Of a stretch of 48,607 bases of DNA, positions 11,230 to 20,197 are shown piece by piece (the first letter of the stretch is position 1; the number at the start of each line of letters is the position of its first letter). The DNA is from Chromera velia. Taxonomy: Eukaryota; Sar; Chromeraceae. The notes under the pieces are model-generated. The model was not told the origin of the DNA, did no database searches, and saw nothing but the letters and a program-made list of their open reading frames with translations. Both the position numbers and the translations under genes were made by a program. The stretch is taken from positions 1 to 48,607 of the forward strand of contig JAHBMJ010005686.1 of NCBI GenBank assembly GCA_018398765.1, written 5' to 3'.

Positions 11230-12150
11230 TGTGTGTGTGAGTGTGTTCTGGTCTGTTCTCGTCTGTTCTCGTTTGTTTTCGTCTGTTCCGGTCTGTTCTG
11301 GTGTGTGTGCTCGTGTGTGCCGTGTGTGCTCGTGTGTGCCCATGTGTGCGCGTGTGTTTTCATATGTGTGTTTTCGTGTGTTTGTGTCTCCGTTAATTCC
11401 CCGAGCATGCGAAGAGATGAAAGATTCTTTCTTTCTTTTCGCTTTGATGGACGTCGTGTTGAAAATCCAGGTGTGTGTGTGCCGGGGTGCTTCCAATCCT
11501 GATTGGACTTGATGAGAGAGAATGGATGACCGTCTCTTGAATTGAGAGACAAACACCCGTCGTCCCGTGATCCCCCACGCAAAGCATTGCCGCCCCTTTT
11601 GTCTCGTCTTGCTCGTTCTTGGCGCCAATTAACTTTGGCACTTTCCTCCTTCCTCCTGTTCCTCAGATTCTATCCGTGAGCTCTGAAAATCGCATATGGA
11701 TGGATAGATTCGTTGTGTGTCGCTTAATCCGATCGAGTCTGAATGCAGGACTGCAAGTTCCAACTGCGTCTGTATCCGTCAGGGGAGAAGAAGAGCAAAG
11801 AGGGCCATTGCGGTGTGTACCTTGTCAAGCTGGACGCCTATGATGACACGCTTTTCTGGTCGGTCCCTCGGCATGGATACCGCCGTTGGCACAGAGTGAA
11901 CTTTTCTGAACAGAACAACACTGGGTTTCCCAACCTTTTCCGTAAGGATGAGCTGATTGCTTCTGCTCTGCAAAAGGAGGGAGACCTCGAGTTGATCCTC
12001 GAGCTGCGTGCGTCGAGAAAGTCCTGGGTGAAGGTGGGGGATGGCCACGATGGAGACTCCGAGGAGGAGGACGAAGACGAAGACGAAGACGATTTGGACG
12101 ACAACGAGGATGAAGACGAAGATGAAGAGGACGAAGAGGATGAGGACTAG
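8598..12150 (+). CDS. TRAF-like RING finger / double-MATH protein (putative E3 ubiquitin ligase)
   Basis: Five exons keep phase: 8598-9078, 9205-9302, 9870-10212, 10964-11061, 11749-12150 (473 aa). The start ATG has a good context (GTCGCCATGC). Residues 20-61 form a C3HC4 RING (C20, C23, C35, H39, C42, C45, C58, C61). Residues 86-133 are TRAF-type zinc finger. Exons 2-3 and 4-5 each encode one MATH domain, opening with the parallel blocks GDSLLTVIRFPNF and GDSLGVKVTFSKF. The tail from about residue 434 is almost purely Asp/Glu. RING proteins of this class transfer ubiquitin, and MATH domains bind substrates or receptors in the cytosol; the substrate here is unknown. Donors are GTGGGT, GTCGGC, GTGAGC and GTCAGC, and all acceptors are TGCAG. 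Two MATH domains in tandem are unusual for TRAFs, and exons 2 and 4 are both exactly 98 nt, which suggests an internal exon-pair duplication. Confidence 0.88.
9311..9712. repeat. Serial tetranucleotide microsatellites in intron 2 of the TRAF-like gene
   Basis: Within intron 2 (9303-9869): (CCTT)n to about 9600, interrupted four times by a regularly spaced 'cctaaaaccctctttt' block, then (ACTC)n, then (ATTC)n at 9650-9675, then (AGTC)n to about 9706. Long Phe/Leu/Pro/Ser ORFs here are artefacts of the repeat. Confidence 0.9.
11120..11390. repeat. (GT)n microsatellite in intron 4 of the TRAF-like gene
   Basis: Nearly pure GT from 11120 to about 11240, followed by a degenerate array of 'gtctgttctc' and 'gtgtgtgctc' units to about 11390. 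It lies in intron 4 (11062-11748). Overlapping Val/Cys-rich and His/Thr-rich ORFs on the two strands are spurious. Confidence 0.92.
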
Positions 12151-12686
12151 GAAGAGTACGAAGACCAAGTAGGTCTCAGACCCTCCAGCTGCGAATGGAA
12201 AAGAAAGCGAGATTGGTTTTTCCTCTGTTTCTTGTATGGTTAAGAACGAGGTCATGTCAAGCTAGATGTGTTTACATTAACTTGAATATGAACAAAGATT
12301 TTTAAATCTAATTGACATGCCAGTGTGTGTGTACTGGCATTTGTATGCATAGAACTATTTGGATTCCCACTGCATATTAACTCCTAAATTAACTCATTTT
12401 AATATCTAGGATAATCTAGGAATATTTGTTTATTTGATCCGAGTCCGTTTAATGATTCGGTTATGAATGGATCAATCTGCCTAGTATAAATTTAAATTTT
12501 CTTTTATGATTCATCCCAAATTTCTGATTATATAATTCCAAGTTGCAGTGCCCTATTTAATGTTTATATAGCGAGCAGCTGCATATATAGTCTTTTGACG
12601 TTTGAATACTAGTGGAATAGTAATATAACATCATATAGTAATAGAATTCCGAGTCGATTTTCAAGTTTTCAAATTTTAATTATGGC

Positions 12687-12928
12687 CTCCCTGACACTAT
12701 ACAAGCCACTTAAAACCGAAATCTTCAAGTTCATACACGAATGCGACTTTGTCTTTCAAGAATTAATCCACAACTGCAGCCCGAATCTAGGCCCAAATTT
12801 TTAAAACACTATCTGCGCCGGCGGCGTAGAGTTTCAAGATATAGCCTGCGCCTGCAGCGCTCATGAAAGCCATCTGCGAGAGCGACTTCAAATTTAAGTG
12901 GCTTGTACTGTTAAAAACACTCAGGGAG
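12687..12928. mobile_element. Short TIR element related to the one at 607-846
   Basis: Left end CTCCCTGA ... TACAAGCCACTTAAA; right end reverse-complemented CTCCCTGA ... TACAAGCCACTTAAA. At 242 bp it is almost the same size as the 240-bp element at 607-846, starts with the same CTCCCTGA, and has a similar interior of CTTCAAG/CTTGAAAG alternating with GC-rich GCGCC-type motifs. No clean 9-bp flanking duplication is visible (flanks TTTTAATTAT and TCTCAATTAT match 8 of 10), so it is probably older. 12151-12686 holds no gene. Confidence 0.65.
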
Positions 12929-13059
12929 ATCTCAATTATCTCATTAAAAACTGAACTGAATGGGAATTAAAGGAAAATTCATAGTAAAATACACCATATC
13001 TAGTGCCACTATACGCCATATATGCGATTTACTACTTTAGGACTTCCGACTTGACACTA

Positions 13060-13061
<2 letters not shown>

Positions 13062-13091
<30 letters not shown>
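13062..13091. repeat. (TA)n microsatellite
   Basis: Simple TA run in AT-rich intergenic DNA between the TRAF-like gene and the ankyrin pseudogene. 12929-13202 otherwise shows no gene. Confidence 0.85.
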
Positions 13092-13096
<5 letters not shown>

Positions 13097-13202
13097 TAGA
13101 ATATATTTTGAATATAGTAAGTACGTTACTTTCAAGTCGAAGTTTTGCTACTTTGATGATGGACCTAGCGATGCACTGACTTTCAATGAACTACGTCGTC
13201 AT

Positions 13203-15027
13203 TCAGTTGTGTGTATTCAAGTTTTTAAAACCACCTTTAACCCTCAGACCTTCAATAATGCTGACTAGCTCCCGTGTTCCCTCTTGTAATTGGCTGTCTG
13301 GACTCCCCGTCCTCCACCTCTTTTCATCATCACCCGTCCATACGGCACCTAGTTTGCCCAGGCATCTGAGCATGTCCACGTCTCCACGCTCTACTGCGTA
13401 GAACAGGGGGGTTCTCCCCTCGGAGTCAACGACTCGGAGGTCAGCCCCCCCTTTCCTAATTAGAGCCTCTAGAACATCCCTCCGCCCACCTTATACAGCT
13501 CTGTGGACACTGGCTATCTTGCATGCATAGTATGCGTCCTCAAAATTGAATCCATCAGTCGTGTACACACATTCGTTGATGAGAAGCTTGTAAGACTCGT
13601 TGACGGCAAACTTTTCAAGAAGCGCAGCGAGGAAATCTAAGGTCTTAACACGTCCCTCAAGGACCTCGTTCACAGTCCAATCAATCACCGAAGCCCGATC
13701 TCCATTACAACCGGAGAAATCCCAATCCTCCGACTACACTTCAGTCCCTGCTCTGATCAGAGTTCTCATCGCCTCAGCGTGCTGCAACTTGATCGCAATC
13801 CTCAAACTCTGAGTGTCCATCCCTACGTGGGCTCCCGCCTGCAGAAGGATCAGGAATGCTGCGGGGTTCTCGCTCTTTGAGGCCTCAGAGTCTTGAAGGA
13901 GGGTCGAGAGCGTCACTGGGGGGAGCATGTGGGGCCCAGCGTACTCAAGGATCACCTTCATGCCCCTCAACACTTCTGGACAAACAGTACCTGTAGCCTG
14001 TTCGAGAGTATATAGGGTACGTGCAATAGAACGATGGGAGAGTATCTGCTTGAGAACTTCAACGTTTACCCGGTCGATCAGGGCAGCCAGACTGTCCGGA
14101 CAGCCTGACAAGAGGGCTATGTCAACCGGAGAGTTCCCGTCTCAAGACGGAGTGGTGGGGTTGGCACCTGCCTGCGAGAGGAGATAGGTGAGCTTCATAC
14201 CCAGAGGCCCTTTCTTCCTTGNNNNNNNNNNNNNNNNNNNNNNNNNNNNNNNNNNNNNNNNNNNNNNNNNNNNNNNNNNNNNNNNNNNNNNNNNNNNNNN
14301 NNNNNNNNNNNNNNNNNNNNNNNNNNNNNNNNNNTGACTTGTGGAGGAGGGTCTCTCCATCCACTGCTCCGTTGACATTGAATTTCGCACCCTCTTCCAA
14401 CATCTGACTGACACGTCTCTTAATTTTTTGATCAGTACTTTCCAAACCTCTATCTGACCCCCCCCCTTCGATCACTCGCGCAATTTTGGCTGCTGTTTGC
14501 TGGGAAGACAATCTTTTGTTCTTCTTGCGACTTTGTTTCGAGGCTCGATCCCCGCTGCCTGCAGCTGTGTTTGATCGAGACGTCTCCTGGAGACAGCAAG
14601 TCTCTGTTTCCCTCTCCTTGATCTTCTCGTTCATTCTTTGCTCCTTCTCCTCCAGTTCTTTTCTTATTTCCAGCATTATTTCCATTCTGTTTTTTTGTTC
14701 TCTCTTTTCCATTTCTTCTCTGATTTTCGCTTCTACCTCTCGTACTTTCACCTCAATGAGAGCTGCTACCTCCTCCCAAGAAAGGCCAGTCACGGGCTAG
14801 GGCTGGGGTTCAACCTGGGGTTGTCTCTGTACTCCTATTCCCAAGTCCCCCAGCCCTTCAAAGAGCAGCTGCAGACCCGCTGCAACTGTCCTGTCGGGTG
14901 ACATTCTGCCTCCGGAAAGAACAGACGCGGAGACAGAGCCCCCACAGAGACTAGAGGAGTCTCGAACTAACACGGCATCTGAAGAAAGGGTTTGAGCATT
15001 TGCTGTCACGCCAGTCCCCTCAAACAT
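13203..15027 (-). pseudogene. Ankyrin-repeat / coiled-coil protein, copy 1 (broken)
   Basis: Reading 15027 to 13203 on the minus strand: an N-terminal Ser/Gly-rich segment, a strong Glu/Lys/Arg coiled coil (about 14600-14790, EEKEQRMNEKIKERETE), then degenerate ankyrin repeats ending in a clear one, with DSEGRTPLFYAVERGD at about 13380-13430. Four in-frame stops interrupt it: TAG at 14797-14799, TGA at 14142-14144, TAG at 13734-13736 and TAA at 13491-13493. The final stop is at 13203-13205. At the 13734 TAG, copy 2 has CAG (Gln). A 113-N gap lies inside. Ankyrin domains mediate protein binding; the partner cannot be told. The frame is otherwise continuous, so this is a recent pseudogene, or less likely a spliced gene with introns I cannot see. 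Confidence 0.75.
14222..14334. other. Assembly gap (113 N)
   Basis: Lies in ankyrin copy 1. Copy 2 is continuous across the equivalent point ('cttccttgctaacttatgg' against 'cttccttg-N-tgacttgtgg'), so the true missing sequence is probably only a few bases. Confidence 0.95.
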
Positions 15028-15621
15028 TTTGATCAGCAGCAGGTGAGATGAGAAAACGTCTATATACCAGAGGGCTTACAGTTTCTGTCAGGCCATGCAT
15101 TGAGAGACGGGATAGCCAACTCAAATTTCCAATGCTCGGCAGGCAGCTCAATGAAAGGAAGGACAGATCGACACCTCAGCAACTTTTATGTCATCCTTTC
15201 GGATAACCTCTACTTTCGAATGAGGTGGGTGCCCCGATTCCATGTGCCAGATAGCTTTTTCTCAACGTTACATCAGACTCACTGGAGCCAGGAGCTGCTG
15301 AGTGCATGTCAGACATTCATTAATTCCGTGGGGCCATGTGCATGCATGCATACATGCATGCATGTATGTTCAAAGAGAATTGAAGAGATATGCGCGCGTC
15401 CCAAGTTAAAGCTGCAGGATAGCTGCAAGATAGCTCAGCGTTCGAACATCATTGTTCGAACTGCAGCCTGCAGGACTCTGCAAACATCTGATTCACTGCT
15501 ACATCAGCTGAGCAAACAACCTTGACAACCTCAGGCTCCCCGGCGGCACTTGACAGCGGAATATGAGTGTCTTTTGTAAGGTGGAAACTATAGAAAAGAT
15601 ACAATTTGATTCGTAATTAAA
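15028..15621. promoter_or_regulatory. Shared upstream region of the divergent ankyrin and vWA genes, copy 1
   Basis: Lies between the minus-strand ankyrin ATG (15025-15027) and the plus-strand vWA ATG (15622). On the minus strand a TATATA motif (plus 15061-15066) sits about 35-40 nt upstream of the ankyrin ATG and is conserved in copy 2. The region also contains a run of overlapping GCATGCAT motifs (15340-15366) and the inverted repeat GTTCGAAC-N6-GTTCGAAC near 15440. Its role as a bidirectional promoter is inference from position. Confidence 0.4.
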
Positions 15622-15761
15622 ATGAGCGTTCCACTTTTTTTTTGGCTTCTGAGTGTTTCGATGGCGACTTGTATTTTGGGCGGCTGACAAGTGGCGGCCG
15701 TCTCCAACAAGGCAAGTGGTGGTAGTGATCGACGATACCGGCTCGATGGGTGATGACATCG
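15622..15761 (+). pseudogene. vWA protein, N-terminal fragment, copy 1
   Basis: Starts with a signal-peptide-like MSVPLFFWLLSVSMATC, then an in-frame TGA and a +1 shift, then VVVVIDDTGSMGDDI, an intact MIDAS metal-binding motif (DxTGS) of hemicentin-type von Willebrand A domains. At 15761 it is cut by the duplication junction and runs into antisense ankyrin sequence. This copy keeps the canonical DTGSM, whereas the longer downstream copy has DIGST. Confidence 0.75.
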
Positions 15762-17077
15762 TTCACAGTCCATTGGCAATCAATCACCGAAGCCCGATCT
15801 CCATTACAACCGGAGAAATCCCAATCCTCTGACTGCACTTCAGTCCCTGCTCTGATCAGAGCTCTCATCGCCTCAGCGTACTGCAACTTGATCGCAATCC
15901 TCAAACTCCGAGTGTCCATCCCTACATGGGCTCCCGCCTGCAGAAGGATTGGGAATGCTGCGGGGTTCTCGCTCTTTAAGGCCTCCTAAAGGAGGGTCGA
16001 GAGCGTCACTGGGGGGAGCATGTGGGGCCCAGCGTACTCGAGGATCGCCTTCATGCCCCTCAACACTTCTGGACAAACAGTACCTGTAGCCTGTTCGAGA
16101 GTATATAGGGTACGTGCAATAGAACGATGGAAAAGTATCTGTTTGAGAACTTCAACGTTTACCCGGTCGATCAGGGCAGCCAGACTATCCGGACAGCCTG
16201 ACAAGAGGGCTATGTCAACCGGAGAGTTCCCGTCTCAAGACGGAGTGATGGGGTTGGCACCTGCCTGCAAGAGGAGACAGGTGAGCTTCACACCCAGAGG
16301 CCCTTTCTTCCTTGCTAACTTATGGAGGAGGGTCTCTCTATCCACTGCTCCATTGACATTCGCACCCTCTTCCAACACCTGACTGACACGTCTCTCAATT
16401 TTTTGATCAGTACTTTCCGAACCTCTATCTGACCCCCCCCCTTCGATCACTCGCGCAATTTCGGCTGCTGTTTGCTGGGAAAACAATCTTTTGTTCTTCT
16501 TGTGACTCTGTTTTGAGGCTTGATCCCCGCTGCCTGCAGCCGTGTTTGATCGAGACGTCTCCTGGAGACGGCAAGTCTCTGTTTCCCTCTCCTTGATCTT
16601 CTCGTTCATTCTCTGCTCCTTCTCCTCCAGTTCTTTTCTTATTTCCAGCATTATTTCCATTCTGTTTTTTTGTTCTCTCTTTTCTATTTCTTCTCTGATT
16701 TTCGCTTCTACCTCTCGCACTCTCATCTCAATGAGAGCTGCTACCTCCTCCCAAAAAAGGCCAGTCACGGGCTAGGGCTGGGGTTCAACCTAGGGTTGTC
16801 TCTGTACTCCTATTCCCAAGTCCCCCAGCCCTTCAAAGAGCAGCTGCAGACCCGCTGCAACTGTCCTGTTGGGTGATATTCTGCCTCCGAAAAGAACAGA
16901 CGCGGAGACAGAGCCCCCACAGAGACTAGAGGAGTCTCGAACTAACACTGCATCACTGTGAAACTCGGAAAACGATTCTGTCCACACCCCCACGCCGTCT
17001 CCAGCAGTGTTCGTATCAGAGTTCAAATCTGAAGAAAGGGTTTGAGCATTTGCTGTCACGCCAGTCCCCTCAAACAT
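15762..17077 (-). pseudogene. Ankyrin-repeat / coiled-coil protein, copy 2 (broken, 3'-truncated)
   Basis: Starts at ATG 17075-17077 with the same N-terminus as copy 1 plus about 18 extra codons. It carries the same coiled coil and degenerate ankyrin repeats and then loses its last ankyrin repeats at the duplication junction (15762). In-frame stops: TAG 16790-16792 (CAG in copy 1), TAG 16772-16774 and TGA 16235-16237 (both shared with copy 1), and TAG 15986-15988 next to a 6-nt deletion. The shared stops show that decay began before the duplication; the private ones show it continued afterwards. Confidence 0.75.
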
Positions 17078-17666
17078 TTTGATCAGCAGCAGGTGAGATG
17101 AGAAAACGTCTATATACCAGAGGGCTTGCAGTTTCTGTTAGGCCATGCATTGAGAGACGGGATAGCCGACTCAAATTTCTGACGCTCGGCAGGCAGTTCA
17201 ATGAAAGGAAGGACAGATCGACACCTCAGCAACTAAGTCTTTCATGTCATCCCTTCGGATAACCTCTACTTCCAAATGAGGTGGGTGCCCCGATTCCATG
17301 TGCCAGATGGCTTTTTCTCAACGTTACATCAGACTCACTGGTGCCAGGATCTGTTGAGTGCATATCGGATATTCATTAATTCCGCGAGGCCATGTGCATG
17401 CATGCATGCATGTTCAAAGAGAATTGAAGAGATGCGCGCGCGTTCCGAGTTAAAGCTGCAGGATAGCTGTAGGATAGCTCGGCGTTCGAACATCATTGTT
17501 CAAACTGCATACAGCCTGCAGGACTCTGCAAACATCACTGCTGCATCAGCTGAGCGAACAACCTTGACGACCTCAGGCTCCCCAGCGGCACTTGACAGCA
17601 GAATATGAGTGTCTTTCGCAAGGTGGAAACTATAGAAAAGACACAATTTGATTCGCAATTATAAAA
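17078..17666. promoter_or_regulatory. Shared upstream region of the divergent ankyrin and vWA genes, copy 2
   Basis: Counterpart of 15028-15621 with the same TATATA position relative to the ankyrin ATG and a shorter GCATGCAT run (17396-17412). One arm of the GTTCGAAC inverted repeat has mutated to GTTCAAAC. Whether either copy is still active cannot be told. Confidence 0.35.
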
Positions 17667-18843
17667 ATGAGCGTTCCACTTTTTTTCTGGCTTCTGAGTG
17701 TTTCGATGGCGACTTGTATTTTGGGCGGCTGACAAGTGGCGGCCGTCTCTAACAAGGCAAGTGGTGGTAGTGATCGACGATATCGGCTCGACGGGTGATG
17801 ACATCGAGGAAGTAAATCGCGTAGTGCGCCAACAGTCTGGCCAGCATGACGCATAAGAGTTTGTGCTCGTTACCTTCAATGATCCTGCGAATGTGAGGAT
17901 TTACAAGGCAGTAACCAGACCAGAATTTCTGGAGTTGATAGACAAAGTCAAGCCCGGAAACGGAGGGAATGGGGGCGATTGCCGGGAAATGGTGATGGCT
18001 GCTTTTACCGCAGCCATTTCTGTTGCAGATCGTGGCTCGACAGTATATTTTTTCTCTGATGCGAGTCCCAAAGACGCTGGCGAAGCACTTAGTGTGGAGA
18101 ATCTGGCAAGGGAAAAGAGTATCCGAATCGCTTTTATTCTTACTGGCACGTGTCCTGAGGATGGTGGTATTCCCCATGAGTCATACAAAAGGCTGGCAGA
18201 CCAGACGGATGGGTGTCTTGTTCTCGACACTCCCAAGGGTGCTTCTATTAAGCTTGAGAATTTCTGGGCACAGGACGAGAAGGCGTGCGCCGAGAAGGCG
18301 TGCGCCGAGAAGGCGGAGGAAGATGAAGAAAAAGAGGCTTGTCAAAACACACTTGACGATGGCATATTTACATGGCTATGGAAGATGGCGAGGAGGGCTT
18401 GCTCGTCGCTTAAAGTGGGCAAAACACTTATCTGGGCGCTTGTTGGTGGCTCGGCAGGTGTTCTGGCAGTGGGCCTCAGCGCATGCCAGTGGGTCTCGAC
18501 AGCCGATCTGCTGCACCAGCCCAGTGGATGGCTGACACCGGCAAAAGGGTCGGGCACTTCATCAGTGAAAGGCTCAAAAGCAACAGTTGCTGTTAGAACG
18601 GCGGCACAGAGGCCGAAGATAGAGGATGTATATGAGAACAAAACTTCTGAATCACCAATGTCCACCGCATGGTCGTACGTCAAGGATGGATGCTAAGTTG
18701 TCCGGCTCATGGGGGAATCGGTGTTGTCGGCACTGGGTGTGCCTTCTGTCATTTCCTTGGCATGCAGGGGGGTAGCGACCTTCAACAGTTGGGTGACAGC
18801 CGGGTCTTCTGTCTTTTCGTGGCTTAAGCAAAAGGCTGCGTAG
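17667..18843 (+). pseudogene. Hemicentin-type vWA domain protein (broken)
   Basis: Order: signal-peptide-like N-terminus (17667-17729); TGA at 17730; +1 shift near 17756; degenerate MIDAS VVVVIDDIGSTGDDI; TAA at 17854; then a 277-codon open frame (17863-18696) with LVTFNDP, GGDCREMVMAAF and VYFFSDASPKD, the conserved blocks of hemicentin-like vWA domains. A hydrophobic segment follows near 18424-18480. After TAA 18694-18696 the same frame stays open for 48 more codons to TAG 18841-18843. vWA domains of this type are extracellular or vesicular metal-dependent adhesion modules. Loss of the MIDAS Thr and three internal stops argue against function, unless translation starts at 17863 without the MIDAS. 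Confidence 0.75.
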
Positions 18844-20197
18844 CAGTCTTGGCTTTGCGTCGTTCGCTCTGTCTACTTATGTGAATCGAGAGTCGATGCA
18901 TGGGGAAGAAGAGGGACGAGGATAATTCTGCTGGGTGAATCGCAAAGCTACAGCGACCGAGCGCGTAGTGTGAGAGAAATCTCTGTTAAGTGCCCCGCAT
19001 GATCCTGCGTTTGCTTACGTATTTGTCGCTTTATGAGGCATGCATGTAATGAATTTCCTAGTGAGTCTCTTTCCAGGGCCCATCTGTCTATCGACTGATC
19101 ACCGCGCCCCCTTCGATGCATCATATGTTTTGTTGTTCAGGCAACTGAAGCGGGGTTTGCTTTGAACACTTTCAATTAATATTCGAAGTCAAGGGGATCC
19201 GATTATGCGCGGTTTTAAAATGTTTTAAATAAACAGGATTCCGGTTACACGAACTTGTCACAAAATCTAATTTCTGTCTTCATATCTTGATTAAACTTAA
19301 ATAGATCGCTAGATGGATCGATAGATCTCAATCTGATTCTTGGGAATATTTAGGTAATTCTATGGATATGCCGTATACTGCATATAGTGGCGCTAGCCGA
19401 AACTAATATAACTTTGTTTAATATATTATATACATGGCCTAGTACATGGCCCCAACGGCCATGTTACTTTTGATGACCAGATTTGATTTGGCTTGAGGAT
19501 AGGCTTAACCTCAAATCAAATCTGACTGTCTAAGAAGAGCTGTCCAATTCTAGACCCTCCTATCAAATCTAAATGAAATCTGCTTCAATTTTAACCTCAC
19601 ACTAGAGGCGTTTGGGGACTCGGACCTTAGAAGGCAATGCTACTTAGTACCAAGTTACTACTAACCAGGTTTGATTTAATAGATTTGGAATCATATCATA
19701 CTAGTATATATATCTATGTATATATAACTATAAGATATATTGATCAATTTTAAATTTGTCTCACAGTATGCCTAAATGGCTATAGCCCAATAGTTAATAT
19801 ACCCAAGATACCATATGAAGATCGTAACACGGTTTAGTATGATAAGGCGTGATATGACGTAGGACGTTGTCTGCGGATCCAAAACTCTGCAGGGATACCT
19901 GCATGTAGACACACATCTGAGAATCCGCACCACGTTTCTTCTTGTTTCACATGAACGTGCGGTCCGCCGGTCCGCAGTGCAGGATTGTACGTTCTCTCTG
20001 TTTTTGCGCCCTTTACTGGAATGTTAGAAGAAAAACACACACACTGACACATTCAGAGATATTACAAACAAATTCTGTTCATGACATGCATTCAAAGTTC
20101 TGAATCTTCAAGTAAGAACTTCGAGGAATGCCAGTGGACTGAATTTTCTTCAGCCCACCCCCCTCTGTCCGGGCAAGTCGGCCCCCTCTGACGCATA
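18844..20197. other. AT-rich intergenic region with a hairpin
   Basis: No gene supported. CAGATTTGATTTG at 19478-19490 and its perfect complement at 19512-19524 form a 13-bp stem with a 21-nt loop. The segment near 19375-19395 resembles, in inverse orientation, the segment near 12998-13022 ('ctag-gccactata' core), so both may be remnants of a dispersed repeat. Confidence 0.6.

Larger units (their letters stand above)
13669..17806. repeat. 2-kb tandem duplication (13669-15761 and 15762-17806)
   Basis: Two head-to-tail copies, 2,093 bp (including a 113-N gap) and 2,045 bp, about 93-95% identical by eye. The unit runs from inside the minus-strand ankyrin gene, through the shared upstream region, into the start of the plus-strand vWA gene. 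The central junction joins vWA sequence ending GACATCG directly to ankyrin sequence starting TTCACAG. The outer copies read ...CCTCG|TTCACAG at the left and GACATCG|AGGAAG at the right, leaving only TCG as microhomology. Most copy differences are transitions. Confidence 0.93.

Noticed and set aside
11086..11628. Long His/Thr-rich ORFs on the minus strand and Val/Cys-rich ORFs on the plus strand
   Set aside because: They are translations of the (GT)n microsatellite within an intron.
15340..15366. CATG tandem run considered as a CRISPR-like or regulatory array
   Set aside because: Too short, no spacers, eukaryotic context; recorded only as a GCATGCAT run in the shared upstream region.
18709..18843. 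Separate small gene starting at ATG 18709
   Set aside because: It is in the same frame as the vWA relic and follows one TAA; more simply the broken C-terminal end of that gene.
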